A stretch of DNA of 64,000 nt. It comes from Agrococcus sp. ProA11. Its GTDB lineage: Bacteria > Actinomycetota > Actinomycetes > Actinomycetales > Microbacteriaceae. The position numbers and the translations under genes were made by a program. Below the pieces are notes generated by a model. That model had not been told where the DNA came from. It was given only the letters and a program-made list of their open reading frames with translations, and did not search any database. This document shows, in pieces, positions 19,752-29,713 of this stretch; within the stretch, counting starts at the first letter, position 1, and every line of letters starts with the position of its first letter. The stretch covers positions 868,001-932,000 of the forward strand of contig NZ_CP156989.1 in NCBI RefSeq assembly GCF_039880525.1. Direction: 5' to 3'.

Positions 19752-20973
19752 GCGACGCCTCCTCCTGCGCGCGCCAGTCCTCGGGCAGGATGTGGTCGAG
19801 CACATCGTCGATCGTGACCACGCCGACGAGCCGGCCGGCGGGGTCGACCACGGGCACCGAGACCAGGTTGTAGGCGGCGAGCTGCCGCGTGACCTCCGCG
19901 GCGGAGTCGCTCGCGAGCACCGGCTCGATCTGCTCGTCGAGCAGCGTGCCGACGCGCTCGTTCGGCGGGTAGCGCAGCAGTCGCTGGAAGTGCACCATGC
20001 CGAGGAAGCGGCCCGTGGGCGCCTCGTACGGCGGCAGGGTGACGCAGACGGCCGCGGCGAGCGCCGGCGCGATCTCGTGACGACGCATGAGGGCGAGTGC
20101 CTCGGCGACCGTCGAGTCGGAGGCGAGGATGATCGGCTCGGTCGTCATCAGGCCGCCGGCGGTGTCGGCGTCGAACGACAGCAGCATGCGGACGTCTTCC
20201 GCCTCGTCCGGGTGCATGAGGCCCAGCAGCGTCTCGCCGCGCTCGGCCGTCATGTGGCCGAGCAGGTCGGCCGCGTCGTCGGGCTCCATCTGGTCGAGCA
20301 CATCGGCGACGCGCCCGTCCTCGAGCGAGGCCAGGATCTCGACCTGCCGATCCTCGTGCATCTCCTCGAGGATGTCGGCGAGGCGGCCGTCGGAGAGATC
20401 CTCGGCGACCTCCATCATGCGCTGCTGCGGCAGGTCGAGCATCGCGGAGGCCGCGTCGGCAGCGGGCAGCTCGTCGAGGGAGGCGAGCAGGTGCTCGGTG
20501 TCGTGCTCGGCGTCGAGCTCGTGGCGCACGTCGTTCCAGCGCGCGAGCGTCGTCGGACCCTTGCCGAACGGGCCCACCTTGGGCTTGCGCAGGAAGAGCT
20601 CGAAGACCTCCCACTCGCCCGGCCCCTGCTCGGCGATCGACAGATCCTCGAGCACTGCGGTGGAGCCGTTCTGCAGCGTGACCGTGCGGCCCAGGACGTC
20701 GGCGAGCAGCAGGCGCTCGCTGCCGCGCTGGCGGAAGCGGCGATCGCTGATGGCCGACGCGATGAGCTGGCCGCCACCGATCGAGAGCACCCGGCCGATC
20801 GAGAGGAAGACCCGCTGTCGGCCGCGGTCCTCGACCACCAGGCCCACGACGCGCGGCGACCCGCCCTGTCTCGGCACGGCGACGACGTCGCGCACCTTGC
20901 CGATGCGCTCGCCGGCGGGATCGAACACGCCCGCGCCCGCGAGGCGGGCGACGAAGACCGTGGGAGCGCTCAT
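19744..20973 (-). CDS. MgtE N-domain / CBS-pair protein without membrane domain
   Basis: A 409-aa soluble-looking protein. An N-terminal PRC-barrel-like region (about 1-140) precedes an MgtE intracellular superhelical domain (DLPQQRMMEVAEDLSDGRLADILEEM, then DQMEPDDAADLLGHM). A pair of CBS domains closes it (TTEPIILASDSTV; VVDPAGRLVGVVTIDDVLD). The MgtE magnesium channel itself has these cytoplasmic parts plus five membrane helices, and none are here. It may be a magnesium or nucleotide sensor working with DUF1003. ATG at 20973 was chosen; a GTG at 20982 is possible. Confidence 0.85.
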   Translation of the reverse strand: MSAPTVFVARLAGAGVFDPAGERIGKVRDVVAVPRQGGSPRVVGLVVEDRGRQRVFLSIGRVLSIGGGQLIASAISDRRFRQRGSERLLLADVLGRTVTLQNGSTAVLEDLSIAEQGPGEWEVFELFLRKPKVGPFGKGPTTLARWNDVRHELDAEHDTEHLLASLDELPAADAASAMLDLPQQRMMEVAEDLSDGRLADILEEMHEDRQVEILASLEDGRVADVLDQMEPDDAADLLGHMTAERGETLLGLMHPDEAEDVRMLLSFDADTAGGLMTTEPIILASDSTVAEALALMRRHEIAPALAAAVCVTLPPYEAPTGRFLGMVHFQRLLRYPPNERVGTLLDEQIEPVLASDSAAEVTRQLAAYNLVSVPVVDPAGRLVGVVTIDDVLDHILPEDWRAQEEASHG

Positions 20974-21053
20974 GGCCACCAACGTACCGCGCGAGCCTGA
21001 CGCCGACAGCGAACCGGGCCGTGTGACGCGGGGGCGCGTGGAAGACTGGACGG

Positions 21054-21686
21054 GTGAGCATGTTCCAGCGATCCACCGCCGGCGACCAGCAGCTGCCGAA
21101 CGGCGTCGTCGTCGCCTCCTACGAGACGTATGCGCAGGCGCAGGCCGCGATCGCGAAGGTCTCGAGCTCCGACACGGAGCTCGCCGGCCTCGCCATCATC
21201 GGCAACGACCTGAAGCTCGTCGAGCGCATCGTCGGCCGTCTCACGTGGGGCAAGGTCGCCATGCGCGGCGCGATCCGCGGCCTCGGCTTCGGCGCATTCC
21301 TCGGGCTGATGTTCCTGGTGTTCGTGCCGGAGGCGCTCACGTCGGTGCTGGTGTTCCCGATGCTCGGCCTGGCGTTCGGCATCCTGCTCGCGGTCGTCCA
21401 GCACGCGATCATCCGCCGCAAGCGCGACTTCGCGTCGACCCAGCAGGTGCTCGCCGCTCGCTACGACGTGGTCGCGCCGCAGACCGTCGCCGGCCGCGCG
21501 ATGCAGGTCATCGGTCAGCGCGAGGGCGCCGTGGCGCCGAGCGAGGCGCAGCTGCAGAGCGCGCCGCCGCCGCACGGTAGCCCGGAGCAGCCGCAGCAGC
21601 CGACGGGCGCACCCGAGCCGGCGAAGGGCGAGCGCACGCCCGTCTCGAACCCGGCGCCCGAGCGGCGCGAGCCGCCCGTCTCCTAG
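21054..21686 (+). CDS. General stress protein 17M-like membrane protein
   Basis: A 210-aa protein. Residues about 15-60 resemble the general stress protein 17M (YflT-type) domain: VVASYETYAQAQAAIAKVSS. Two membrane segments follow (about 80-122), then a basic stretch and a Pro/Glu/Gln-rich tail. The GTG start has AAGACT 6 nt upstream, fitting a leaderless transcript. The last 25 bases of the gene, including part of the stop, are copied once just downstream. Function is unknown. Confidence 0.75.
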   Translation: MSMFQRSTAGDQQLPNGVVVASYETYAQAQAAIAKVSSSDTELAGLAIIGNDLKLVERIVGRLTWGKVAMRGAIRGLGFGAFLGLMFLVFVPEALTSVLVFPMLGLAFGILLAVVQHAIIRRKRDFASTQQVLAARYDVVAPQTVAGRAMQVIGQREGAVAPSEAQLQSAPPPHGSPEQPQQPTGAPEPAKGERTPVSNPAPERREPPVS

Positions 21687-21719
21687 CAACGTGCGAGCGG
21701 CGCGAGCCGCCCGTCTCCT
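21659..21719. repeat. 26-bp direct repeat at the gene end
   Basis: A 26-bp sequence at 21659-21684, ending in the stop region of the stress-type gene, recurs exactly at 21694-21719, with a period of 35 bp. Confidence 0.8.
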
Positions 21720-21738
21720 CGCGACGCCCCCGCCGGCG

Positions 21739-22629
21739 TCAGGAGATCGCGCCCGACTGACGGGCAGCATCCGCGACCGCGTCGCTCACGAGGTCGAGCA
21801 GCGGCGACTGGATGTTCCACCGCTGCCACCACAGCGGCACCGCCACCGCGTCGTCGGCCAGCACCACGAGGGAGCCGTCGGCCACGCCGCGCTCGAACTG
21901 GCCGGGCAGCAGCATGCCCCAGCCGAGCCCCATCCGCACCGCCTGGGCGAACTCGGCCGAGGCGGAGATGCGGTGCCGGGGCGCGGCCGTGCGAGCCCCA
22001 TGCCGCTTCGCGAAGCGAGCCTGCAGCGTGTCGTTCGCGTCGAAGTCGACGATGGGGGCGGTCTCCAGCGCGGCCCTGGTCAGCCCCTGCCCGAACCACC
22101 GGTCGGCGAACGCGCGCTCGGCGACGGGCCGGTAGTGCATGCTGCCCAGCGGCGCCGCGACGCAGCCGGACACGGGCTCGCGCTGCGCGGTGACCGCCGC
22201 CATGACGGTGCCCGATCGCAGCAGCTGCGCGGTGCGCTCCTCGTCCTCTCGGTGCAGGTCGAAGGTGGCCGGCGTCTGTGCGGTGACGGCGGTGAGGGCG
22301 GGCATGAACCAGGTGACGAGCGAGTCGGCGTTCACCGCCAGCGGCACGCGGGGCGCGGTCGTCGGACCGCCGACGGCGCCGAGCGCAGCGAGCGCGTCGT
22401 GCTCGAGCAGGGCGAGCTTGCGCGCGAGCTGCACGAGGGTCTCGCCGGCCTCCGTCGGGCGCACGGGCTTCGTACGCTGCAGCACGATGCGTCCGGTGCG
22501 GTGCTCGATGGCCCGGAGGCGCTGACTCACGGCCGACGGCGTGATGCCGAGCGTCGAGGCCGCCCGCTCGAGGGTGCCCGCGTCGACGACCGCGGCCAGC
22601 GTGCGCAGGTGATCGAGGGGCAGCTCCAT
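21739..22629 (-). CDS. lysG: LysR-family regulator, LysG/ArgP type
   Basis: A 296-aa LysR-type activator. The N-terminal winged helix-turn-helix (LDHLRTLAAVVDAGTLERAASTLGITPSAVSQRLRAIE) is followed by a co-inducer domain. It is divergent from a LysE/ArgO exporter, the standard pairing in which LysG senses lysine, arginine or histidine and switches on export. TAGCAT lies 6 nt before its ATG, suggesting a leaderless transcript. The stop lies close to the 26-bp repeat. The exact effector is unknown. Confidence 0.88.
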   Translation of the reverse strand: MELPLDHLRTLAAVVDAGTLERAASTLGITPSAVSQRLRAIEHRTGRIVLQRTKPVRPTEAGETLVQLARKLALLEHDALAALGAVGGPTTAPRVPLAVNADSLVTWFMPALTAVTAQTPATFDLHREDEERTAQLLRSGTVMAAVTAQREPVSGCVAAPLGSMHYRPVAERAFADRWFGQGLTRAALETAPIVDFDANDTLQARFAKRHGARTAAPRHRISASAEFAQAVRMGLGWGMLLPGQFERGVADGSLVVLADDAVAVPLWWQRWNIQSPLLDLVSDAVADAARQSGAIS

Positions 22630-22714
22630 GCGGCCATGCTAGATGCAGTTCTGCTTACGTCACGACAGAAAGATTCGTTGGACTGCATCTCGTCCGCGCC
22701 GTAGCGTCGGAGCC
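22630..22714. promoter_or_regulatory. lysG/lysE divergent promoter region
   Basis: For lysE, a -35 TTGGAC (22678-22683), an 18-bp spacer and a -10 TAGCGT (22702-22707) end 7 nt before the ATG. For lysG, TAGCAT (22641 to 22636) ends 6 nt before its ATG. The region between should hold the LysG operator, but I cannot define it. Confidence 0.55.
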
Positions 22715-23473
22715 ATGGAACACGGTGTCGTTGCGCTGCTGTCGGGGTTCGCGCTGTGCCTGGGCCTGATCCTCTCGATCGGCGCCCAGAATGCGGTGGT
22801 GCTGCGGCAGGGGCTGCGCCGCGAGCACGTCGGCATCGTGGTGCTCGTGTGCGTCGTGAGCGATGCGATCCTGCAGGTCATCGGCGTGGCGGGCGTGGCG
22901 ACGCTCGTCGCTGCCGAGCCGTGGCTCGAGAGCCTTGCACGCTGGGCGGGCGCAGTCTTCATCGTGGGGTTCGCCGCGCTGAGCATCCGTCGGGCCATCC
23001 GCGGCGGCGGCTCGCTGGAAGCCGCGCCGGACGAGCCGGCCGTGGCGCCGCCGCTCGCGGAGCAGCCCGCGTCCGCAGCAGCGACGACGGGCGCCGCCGC
23101 GACGGCCAGCACGACGGCCAGCAGGACGGCCAGCACGGCAACCGGCGCGGTGACGACCGCACCCGTCGTCGCGACGCGCAAGGGCAAGGGCCGGATGACG
23201 GCGTTCCTGACGATCCTCGCTGTCACCTGGCTCAACCCGCACGCGATCGTCGAGACCACGGTCGTGCTCGGCTCGGTCGCGGGCACCTACGGCGATGCAC
23301 GCTGGTGGTTCCTGGCAGGCGGGATCGCGGCCAGCACGATCTGGTTCGTCGGGTTCGGCTACGGCGCCCGCTACCTCGCGCCGCTGCTGCGCACCGAGCG
23401 CGCCTGGCGCATCCTCGACGGCGGCATCGCGATCGTGATGCTCGTGATCGCCGTCATGCTCGTCACCACTTGA
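22715..23473 (+). CDS. lysE: LysE/ArgO family amino-acid exporter
   Basis: A 252-aa exporter of basic amino acids. The N-terminal helix carries the family motif LGLILSIGAQNAVVLRQGL, and the second half has AVTWLNPHAIVETTVVLGS. Between helices 3 and 4 lies a Thr/Ala-rich insert of about 55 residues. Part of it is coded by three 12-bp repeats (gacggccagcac and variants, 23101-23136). Most family members are 200-235 aa, so this cytoplasmic loop is enlarged. It is controlled presumably by the divergent LysG-type gene. Confidence 0.9.
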   Translation: MEHGVVALLSGFALCLGLILSIGAQNAVVLRQGLRREHVGIVVLVCVVSDAILQVIGVAGVATLVAAEPWLESLARWAGAVFIVGFAALSIRRAIRGGGSLEAAPDEPAVAPPLAEQPASAAATTGAAATASTTASRTASTATGAVTTAPVVATRKGKGRMTAFLTILAVTWLNPHAIVETTVVLGSVAGTYGDARWWFLAGGIAASTIWFVGFGYGARYLAPLLRTERAWRILDGGIAIVMLVIAVMLVTT

Positions 23474-23522
23474 CGCCCGCCCGCCGCGACATCCCCCGCC
23501 CGCGCCTCACCGCGCATCCGCC

Positions 23523-23582
23523 GACGCGTGTCAGCTTGTTGCACTTCTGCGAAGCGAACAGTGCAACAACCTGACACGCGTC
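23523..23582. repeat. Extragenic palindrome, family member 1
   Basis: Arms of 23 bp (23523-23545 and 23560-23582) pair with one mismatch around a 14-nt loop. The core is cgcgtgtcagSttgttgca. It lies between convergent lysE and pepP. A related hairpin is at 28592-28647. The rest of this 154-bp gap is featureless and GC-rich. Confidence 0.8.
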
Positions 23583-23627
23583 ACCACGTCACGCGGCGCG
23601 GCGGGGGCGCGGCGGGGGCAGCGCGGG

Positions 23628-25082
<1,455 letters not shown>

Positions 25083-25130
25083 GCTCTCCAGTGTCCCACT
25101 CCCGGGGCGGCGCGGGCAGTGGCAGCGGCG

Positions 25131-25667
25131 TCAGCGCTCCGGCGCCGCCGGGTTGAAATCGGCGTAGACCGACGTGAAGACGCCGATCGTCTCGCCGTCG
25201 CCGTCGGGGCCGCGCTCCTTGAACTCGTCCATGAGTTCGAAGAGCCGCTGCTGGAACTCCTCGCGGTGCTCGGCATTGAGCTTCAGGCCCATCCAGGAGA
25301 TGTCGATCATGTCGGGCGGCACGCCGTCGATCTGCTGCAGGAAGGTCTCGAGCAGCACGGGGGAGAGGCCCGGCACCTGGGTGCTCCAGGAGCGACCCGT
25401 CGCCCGATAGGGCACCTCGCGCGCGCCACCGGTGCCGCTGCGCTCGGCCTCGGCGGCGAGGAAGCCGGTCTGCGCCAGCGTGCGCACGTGGTGGAGCATC
25501 GTGCCGGGGTTGACGCCCAGCAGCTCTGCCAGCTCCTTGTTGGTGCGCGCCTCGAACGCGCACAGCCGCAGCACCCGCAGGCGCAGGGGCGAGCTGAGCG
25601 CCCGCGCACGCGCCTGCACCTCGGCGTCGCTGTCGCCCGTGCGCTGCTCGGGCTGCTCGTCTGCCAT
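25131..25667 (-). CDS. ArsR-type winged-helix transcriptional regulator
   Basis: A 178-aa regulator with the HTH in residues about 20-75: LSSPLRLRVLRLCAFEARTNKELAELLGVNPGTMLHHVRTL. No obvious cysteine metal site is seen; the only Cys is in the HTH region. The C-terminal ~90 residues are helical and not identified. It is divergent from an MFS pump, and two similar palindromes occupy the shared promoter region, so it is probably a repressor of the pump and of itself. TAGCAT lies 6 nt before the ATG. Confidence 0.87.
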   Translation of the reverse strand: MADEQPEQRTGDSDAEVQARARALSSPLRLRVLRLCAFEARTNKELAELLGVNPGTMLHHVRTLAQTGFLAAEAERSGTGGAREVPYRATGRSWSTQVPGLSPVLLETFLQQIDGVPPDMIDISWMGLKLNAEHREEFQQRLFELMDEFKERGPDGDGETIGVFTSVYADFNPAAPER

Positions 25668-25687
25668 GCCTCCATGCTAGCGACGCC

Positions 25688-25736
25688 GATTGACACTCCT
25701 CAATCAGCGTCGCATACTGATTGGCATGTCCCAATC
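25688..25736. promoter_or_regulatory. Two palindromic operators over the ArsR/MFS divergent promoters
   Basis: Site 1 is gattga-N6-tcaatc (25688-25705). Site 2 is gattgg-N6-ccaatc (25719-25736), centred 31 bp away, about three helical turns. The pump promoter has a perfect -35 TTGACA (25690-25695) inside site 1, a 17-bp spacer and a -10 CATACT (25713-25718). Site 2 covers the start codon at 25726. Binding by the neighbouring regulator is inferred. Confidence 0.75.
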
Positions 25737-27009
25737 GGAGCGGCCCTCGCTGACCGGCGAGCCCGGCGCGGCCCAGAACTCGCTCTGGAGAGACCCCAAC
25801 TTCCTCACGCTGTGGTCCGGGCAGGCGCTCGCGCAGGTCGGCTCGCAGGTGACCGAGCTGGCGATCCCGGTGCTCGCCGTGCTGCTGCTGCAGGCCACCG
25901 AGTTCGAGGTGGGCGTGCTGGGCGCGGCCGGCGTCGCGGCGTTCCTCGTCGTCGGGCTGCCGGCGGGGGCGTGGATCGACCGCATGCGCAAGCGCCGCGT
26001 GATGATCTGGGCGGATGCCGTGCGGGCGCTCGCGCTGCTGGTCGTCCCGGTGCTGTGGTGGGCCGGCGTGCTGGAGATGTGGCATCTGGTGGTCGTCGCG
26101 CTCGTCGTCGGCGTCGCGACCGTCTTCTTCGACGTGTCGTACCAGAGCGTCATCCCCTCGCTCGTGCGGCCGAGCCAGATCGCCGAGGCGAACGGCAAGC
26201 TCGAGGCAACGGGACAGCTGGCGAACATGGCCGGGCCCGCGCTCGGCGGCTGGCTCATCGGTGCGATCACGGCACCGTTCGCCGTCGTCGCCACGGTCGG
26301 CACGTACGTCGCGTCCCTCGTGGCGCTGGTGCTGACGCGCGATCACGAGGAGCCGCGAGTCGCCGACGACCGCGCGCCGATCGCGCGGGAGATCACGGAG
26401 GGGCTGCGCTGGGTGTTCGGCAATCCGCTGCTGCGCCGCATCGTCGGCACGACCGGCATCTCGAACTTCTTCAGCACCGTGTCGTTCACGCTGCTGCCGA
26501 TCTTCCTGCTGCGCGAGCTGGGCCTGAGCCCGGCGGCGATGGGCGTCATCCTGTCGCTCGGCTCGGCCGGCGGGCTCACGGGCGCGATCGCGACGCCGCA
26601 CATCGTGCGCCGGATCGGCGAGGCGCGCTCGATCCCGGTGAGCGCGATCGCGTTCGGCCTCGCCGCGTGCCTGCTGCCGCTCGCCGCCACCTTCCCCGCC
26701 ATCGCCTTCCCCCTGCTCGTCGGCCAGCTCTTCGTCGGCAGCTTCGCCGTGCTCGTCTACAACATCACGCAGGTCACCTTCCGGCAGCGCATCACCCCCA
26801 GTCGCCTGCTCGGCCGCATGAACGCATCCGTGCGGTTCTGCGTCTGGGGCGTGATGCCCATCGCGGCGCTGCTCGCGGGTGGTCTCGGCACCTGGCTGGG
26901 CGTCGTCGCGACGATGTGGATCGGGGCCGTGGGTCAGGTGCTCTCGACGCTGTTCGTCGTGATCGGGCCGTTCTGGAAGCTGCGACAGCTGCCCGACGCG
27001 CAGCGCTGA
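25726..27009 (+). CDS. MFS efflux transporter
   Basis: A 427-aa major facilitator protein with twelve predicted helices. The motif between helices 2 and 3 reads GLPAGAWIDRMRKRRVMIWAD, as in MFS_3/enterobactin-exporter-like drug pumps. The second half has ILRELGLSPAAMGVILSLGS-like features. ATG 25726 was chosen because the promoter predicts transcription starting at this base and the operator covers it; an earlier in-frame start at 25690 lies inside the -35. It is likely regulated by the divergent ArsR-type gene. The substrate is unknown. Confidence 0.88.
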   Translation: MSQSERPSLTGEPGAAQNSLWRDPNFLTLWSGQALAQVGSQVTELAIPVLAVLLLQATEFEVGVLGAAGVAAFLVVGLPAGAWIDRMRKRRVMIWADAVRALALLVVPVLWWAGVLEMWHLVVVALVVGVATVFFDVSYQSVIPSLVRPSQIAEANGKLEATGQLANMAGPALGGWLIGAITAPFAVVATVGTYVASLVALVLTRDHEEPRVADDRAPIAREITEGLRWVFGNPLLRRIVGTTGISNFFSTVSFTLLPIFLLRELGLSPAAMGVILSLGSAGGLTGAIATPHIVRRIGEARSIPVSAIAFGLAACLLPLAATFPAIAFPLLVGQLFVGSFAVLVYNITQVTFRQRITPSRLLGRMNASVRFCVWGVMPIAALLAGGLGTWLGVVATMWIGAVGQVLSTLFVVIGPFWKLRQLPDAQR

Positions 27010-27037
27010 CGCGGGCGGAGTCCTCAGGCACCGGCCG

Positions 27038-27049
27038 TACCCTGGCCGG
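27038..27049 (+). promoter_or_regulatory. -10 element, probable leaderless start of hydrolase pair
   Basis: TACCCT (27038-27043) ends 6 nt before the ATG at 27050. Confidence 0.45.
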
Positions 27050-27859
27050 ATGGGGATCTTCAGCAGCGAGCGCGTCGCACGATGGCGCGCGGCCGCCGAC
27101 GGCATCTCCGACGCGGTGAGCGCAGGACACACCGAGGGGGAGCACTCGGTGATCGTGCGCCGCTGGCCGCGACCCGGCGCCCCCTGCATCGTGCTCGTGC
27201 ACGGCATCGGCATGGGGCAGCAGTACTTCGGTCTGCTCCGCGCGGAGCTCGCGCACACCTTCGACGTGGTGACGCTCGACCTTCCAGGCTTCGGCTCCGC
27301 GCCCGAGCCGACGCGGTCGCTGTCGATGCCCGAGCTCGCCGATCTGGTGGCGAACGCGATCCTCGCGCACGCGAGCGTGCCCTGCGTCGCGGTCGGCCAC
27401 TCGATGGGCAGCCAGGTCGTCGTGGAGCTCGCCGTCCGACACCCCGAGCTCGTGGAGCGGCTCGTGCTGCTCGCGCCCACCGTGAACGCGGCCGAGCGCA
27501 GCGGATGGCAGCAGGCGCTGCGGCTGGTGCAGGATCTGTCGAACGATCCGCCGATCGTCGCCGCCATCGGCGCGCGCCTCTATCTGCAGACCGGGCTGCG
27601 CTGGTACCTGCGCAAGCTCCGCACCATGCTCGACCACGACATCCGCCCCTTGCTCCCGAGGGTCCAGCAGCCGACGCTCGTGATCCGCGGCGATGAGGAT
27701 CGCGTCGCCCCTGCCGAGTGGGTGGCCGAGGTGCTCGCGGGACTGCCGGATGGCCGCTTGCGCGTCGCGGAGGGCCGCGGCCACGAGGCCATGGTCACCG
27801 GCGCAGAGCCCGTGGCATCCATGATTGAGGAGTTCGCCGGTGCCGATCACGCCACGTGA
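27050..27859 (+). CDS. Alpha/beta hydrolase
   Basis: A 269-aa alpha/beta-hydrolase. The nucleophile elbow is VGHSMGSQ, the oxyanion region VLVHGIGMGQQY, and the acid and His lie in RGDEDRVAP and GRGHEAM. No signal peptide is seen, so it is probably cytoplasmic. The substrate is unknown. It overlaps the next hydrolase gene by 20 bp, so the two are likely made together. Confidence 0.85.
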   Translation: MGIFSSERVARWRAAADGISDAVSAGHTEGEHSVIVRRWPRPGAPCIVLVHGIGMGQQYFGLLRAELAHTFDVVTLDLPGFGSAPEPTRSLSMPELADLVANAILAHASVPCVAVGHSMGSQVVVELAVRHPELVERLVLLAPTVNAAERSGWQQALRLVQDLSNDPPIVAAIGARLYLQTGLRWYLRKLRTMLDHDIRPLLPRVQQPTLVIRGDEDRVAPAEWVAEVLAGLPDGRLRVAEGRGHEAMVTGAEPVASMIEEFAGADHAT

Positions 27860-28562
27860 GGTGCTCGTGTGGGCGCTCGACTACCAGTTCGCGGCCCGCA
27901 TGCACCTGCGGTCGACGCTCGATCCGCGCCCGCCGCACGTCATCGGGATGCCCGGCGCGCGGGTGCACTGCGTGATGATCCCCGGCGTTGTCGAGCGCTG
28001 GCCGTTCATGGAGCCGCTCGGCAAGCGGCTCGCGCATGCCGGGCACGCCGTGCACTTCGTGCCGGAGCTCGCACGGCACCTGATGCCCGTGCACGAGGCC
28101 GCGGTGGTCGTGGAGGCGGCGGTGGATCGGGTGATGGCGGCGCATCCGCACGCGCAGGTGGTGCTCGTCGGCCACTCCAAGGGCGGGCTGTCGGGCAAGC
28201 GGATGCTCGTGGAGCGAGCGCGGGAGCCGCAGCTGCCGCAGCCCGCGGGTCTCGTGGCGCTCGCGACCCCGTTCGCCGGATCGTCCCGGGCGCGGCTGAT
28301 GCGGAACGCGGCAATCCGGGAGTTCGACCCGACGAACGAGCGCCTGCGCGCGCTCGCGGCCGAGCGCAGTGTCGATGCGCGCATCCGCGTGGTGCTGCCC
28401 GATCTCGACCCGCACATCCCCGGCAATGCGATCCCCGAGGGCACCGAGGGTGTGCGGCTGCGTGCCAAAGGGCACTTCCGGCCGCTCGCGACCGCCGAGG
28501 CCGCCACCGCGGTGCTCGCCGCCATCGAGTCGCTCACGCGCCCCGCGCCCGCGCGCGACTGA
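27840..28562 (+). CDS. Alpha/beta hydrolase, lipase-like
   Basis: A 240-aa hydrolase with nucleophile motif VLVGHSKGGLSGK and a C-terminal candidate His in AKGHFRPL. The sequence VHCVMIPGVVERWPFMEPLG is the oxyanion strand. The GTG at 27840 has gaggag 8 nt upstream and lies inside the preceding gene. A TTG at 27825 is the alternative. The two hydrolases are only distantly alike. Substrate is unknown. Confidence 0.78.
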   Translation: MPITPREVLVWALDYQFAARMHLRSTLDPRPPHVIGMPGARVHCVMIPGVVERWPFMEPLGKRLAHAGHAVHFVPELARHLMPVHEAAVVVEAAVDRVMAAHPHAQVVLVGHSKGGLSGKRMLVERAREPQLPQPAGLVALATPFAGSSRARLMRNAAIREFDPTNERLRALAAERSVDARIRVVLPDLDPHIPGNAIPEGTEGVRLRAKGHFRPLATAEAATAVLAAIESLTRPAPARD

Positions 28563-28591
28563 CGCGCCGCGCCGCCCCCACCCATCGGCGG

Positions 28592-28647
28592 CGCGTGTCA
28601 GGTTGTTGCAGAGATTGGCCGCGGGAAGTGCAACAACCCGACACGCG
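28592..28647. repeat. Extragenic palindrome, family member 2
   Basis: Arms of 19 bp (28592-28610 and 28629-28647) pair with one mismatch around an 18-nt loop. The arm cgcgtgtcaggttgttgca matches that at 23527-23545 except one base. It also lies between convergent genes. The remaining bases of the 140-bp gap show nothing else. Confidence 0.8.
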
Positions 28648-28702
28648 TGCCCCGGATGTGCGGCTGTGGCAGTGCGCGGCAGCGGCGACGGGCGCTCGCC
28701 GC

Positions 28703-29713
28703 TCAGCTGGTGGGGCGCAGGCGCACCACGACCGGGCGGTGATCGGTGCCGACGCCGTCGAGGCCGGTGAGCACGCGCGCGGCGATGGGCGTCCAGTCCG
28801 GGGTCGCGACCACATGGTCGATGTTCGCTCCGAGCCAGGTCGGTGCCCAGGTCGGCCAGGTGGCGACGGCGCCCGCGCCGAGGGCGGTGGCCGCGTCGCG
28901 GCACACGCCGAGATCGCCGCCGTCGGTGCGGAGCTGCCACCAGTGATCCACGGTGGAGTTGAAGTCGCCGGCCATGATCACAGAGTCGGAGCCATCGCAG
29001 AGCCCCGCGACGAACTCCAGGTCGGCGCGCCAGTTGCGCATCTGCCCCAGCACCGGCGCCACCGGGTGCGCAGCCACGAGCACCGGCCCGTCGCCGTCGT
29101 CGGGCCGCGCCACCACGGTCGGCAGCGTGCGCGTGCCGCCCACCTCGAGGTCTCTCGTGTACTCGCCGAGCTCCGCCGCGATCAGCAGCGTCGTGTTCAG
29201 CGCCCCGTAGGAGGGCGAGTAGCCGGTGGTGTGCACCCAGAAGCGCTTGCCGGCCTCGCGCAGCAGCTCCGCGACCGCGACGCCGGTGGTGAGCGTCGTC
29301 TCTGGCAGCATCACCGCATCCGCATCGGTCTCGTCGATGACACGCGCGATCTCGTCGACGCCGGGCTCGTCGCCGAGCGTGTTCCAGGTGAGCACCACTA
29401 GGTCGTCGTCGAGCCCGTCGGAGAGCGTCTGGCTGGCGTCGAGGCCGCGCGAGAGGTGGATGCCGGTGGAGACCAGCACGAACACGAGCAGCAGTGACAC
29501 GATCCCGAGCACGAAGGGACGCACGCGCCGCCAGCCCACGAAGGCGAGGAACAGCAGCAGCAGGACGATGGCGATGCCGACCACGCCGATGCGCATCGAG
29601 ACGACCTGCGCCACGACCGGCGCCTGCTCGAGCCCGAACGCCTGCGGCCACGCGGCGACGGTGAGGCAGCCCGCGACGATGATGGCGAGCAGCCAGCCGA
29701 GGATCGCGAGCAT
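28703..29713 (-). CDS. Endonuclease/exonuclease/phosphatase family membrane protein
   Basis: A 336-aa protein with three N-terminal hydrophobic segments (about 1-100) and a C-terminal EEP domain facing outward or inward, not resolved. Catalytic motifs are LTWNTLG, MLPETT, AAHPVAP, MAGDFNST and a final GTDHRPVV. Such proteins can be nucleases, sphingomyelinase-like or phosphatases. ATG 29713 starts directly with the first helix, and TACGCT lies 6 nt before it. It is divergent from the PHP gene. Confidence 0.83.
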   Translation of the reverse strand: MLAILGWLLAIIVAGCLTVAAWPQAFGLEQAPVVAQVVSMRIGVVGIAIVLLLLFLAFVGWRRVRPFVLGIVSLLLVFVLVSTGIHLSRGLDASQTLSDGLDDDLVVLTWNTLGDEPGVDEIARVIDETDADAVMLPETTLTTGVAVAELLREAGKRFWVHTTGYSPSYGALNTTLLIAAELGEYTRDLEVGGTRTLPTVVARPDDGDGPVLVAAHPVAPVLGQMRNWRADLEFVAGLCDGSDSVIMAGDFNSTVDHWWQLRTDGGDLGVCRDAATALGAGAVATWPTWAPTWLGANIDHVVATPDWTPIAARVLTGLDGVGTDHRPVVVRLRPTS

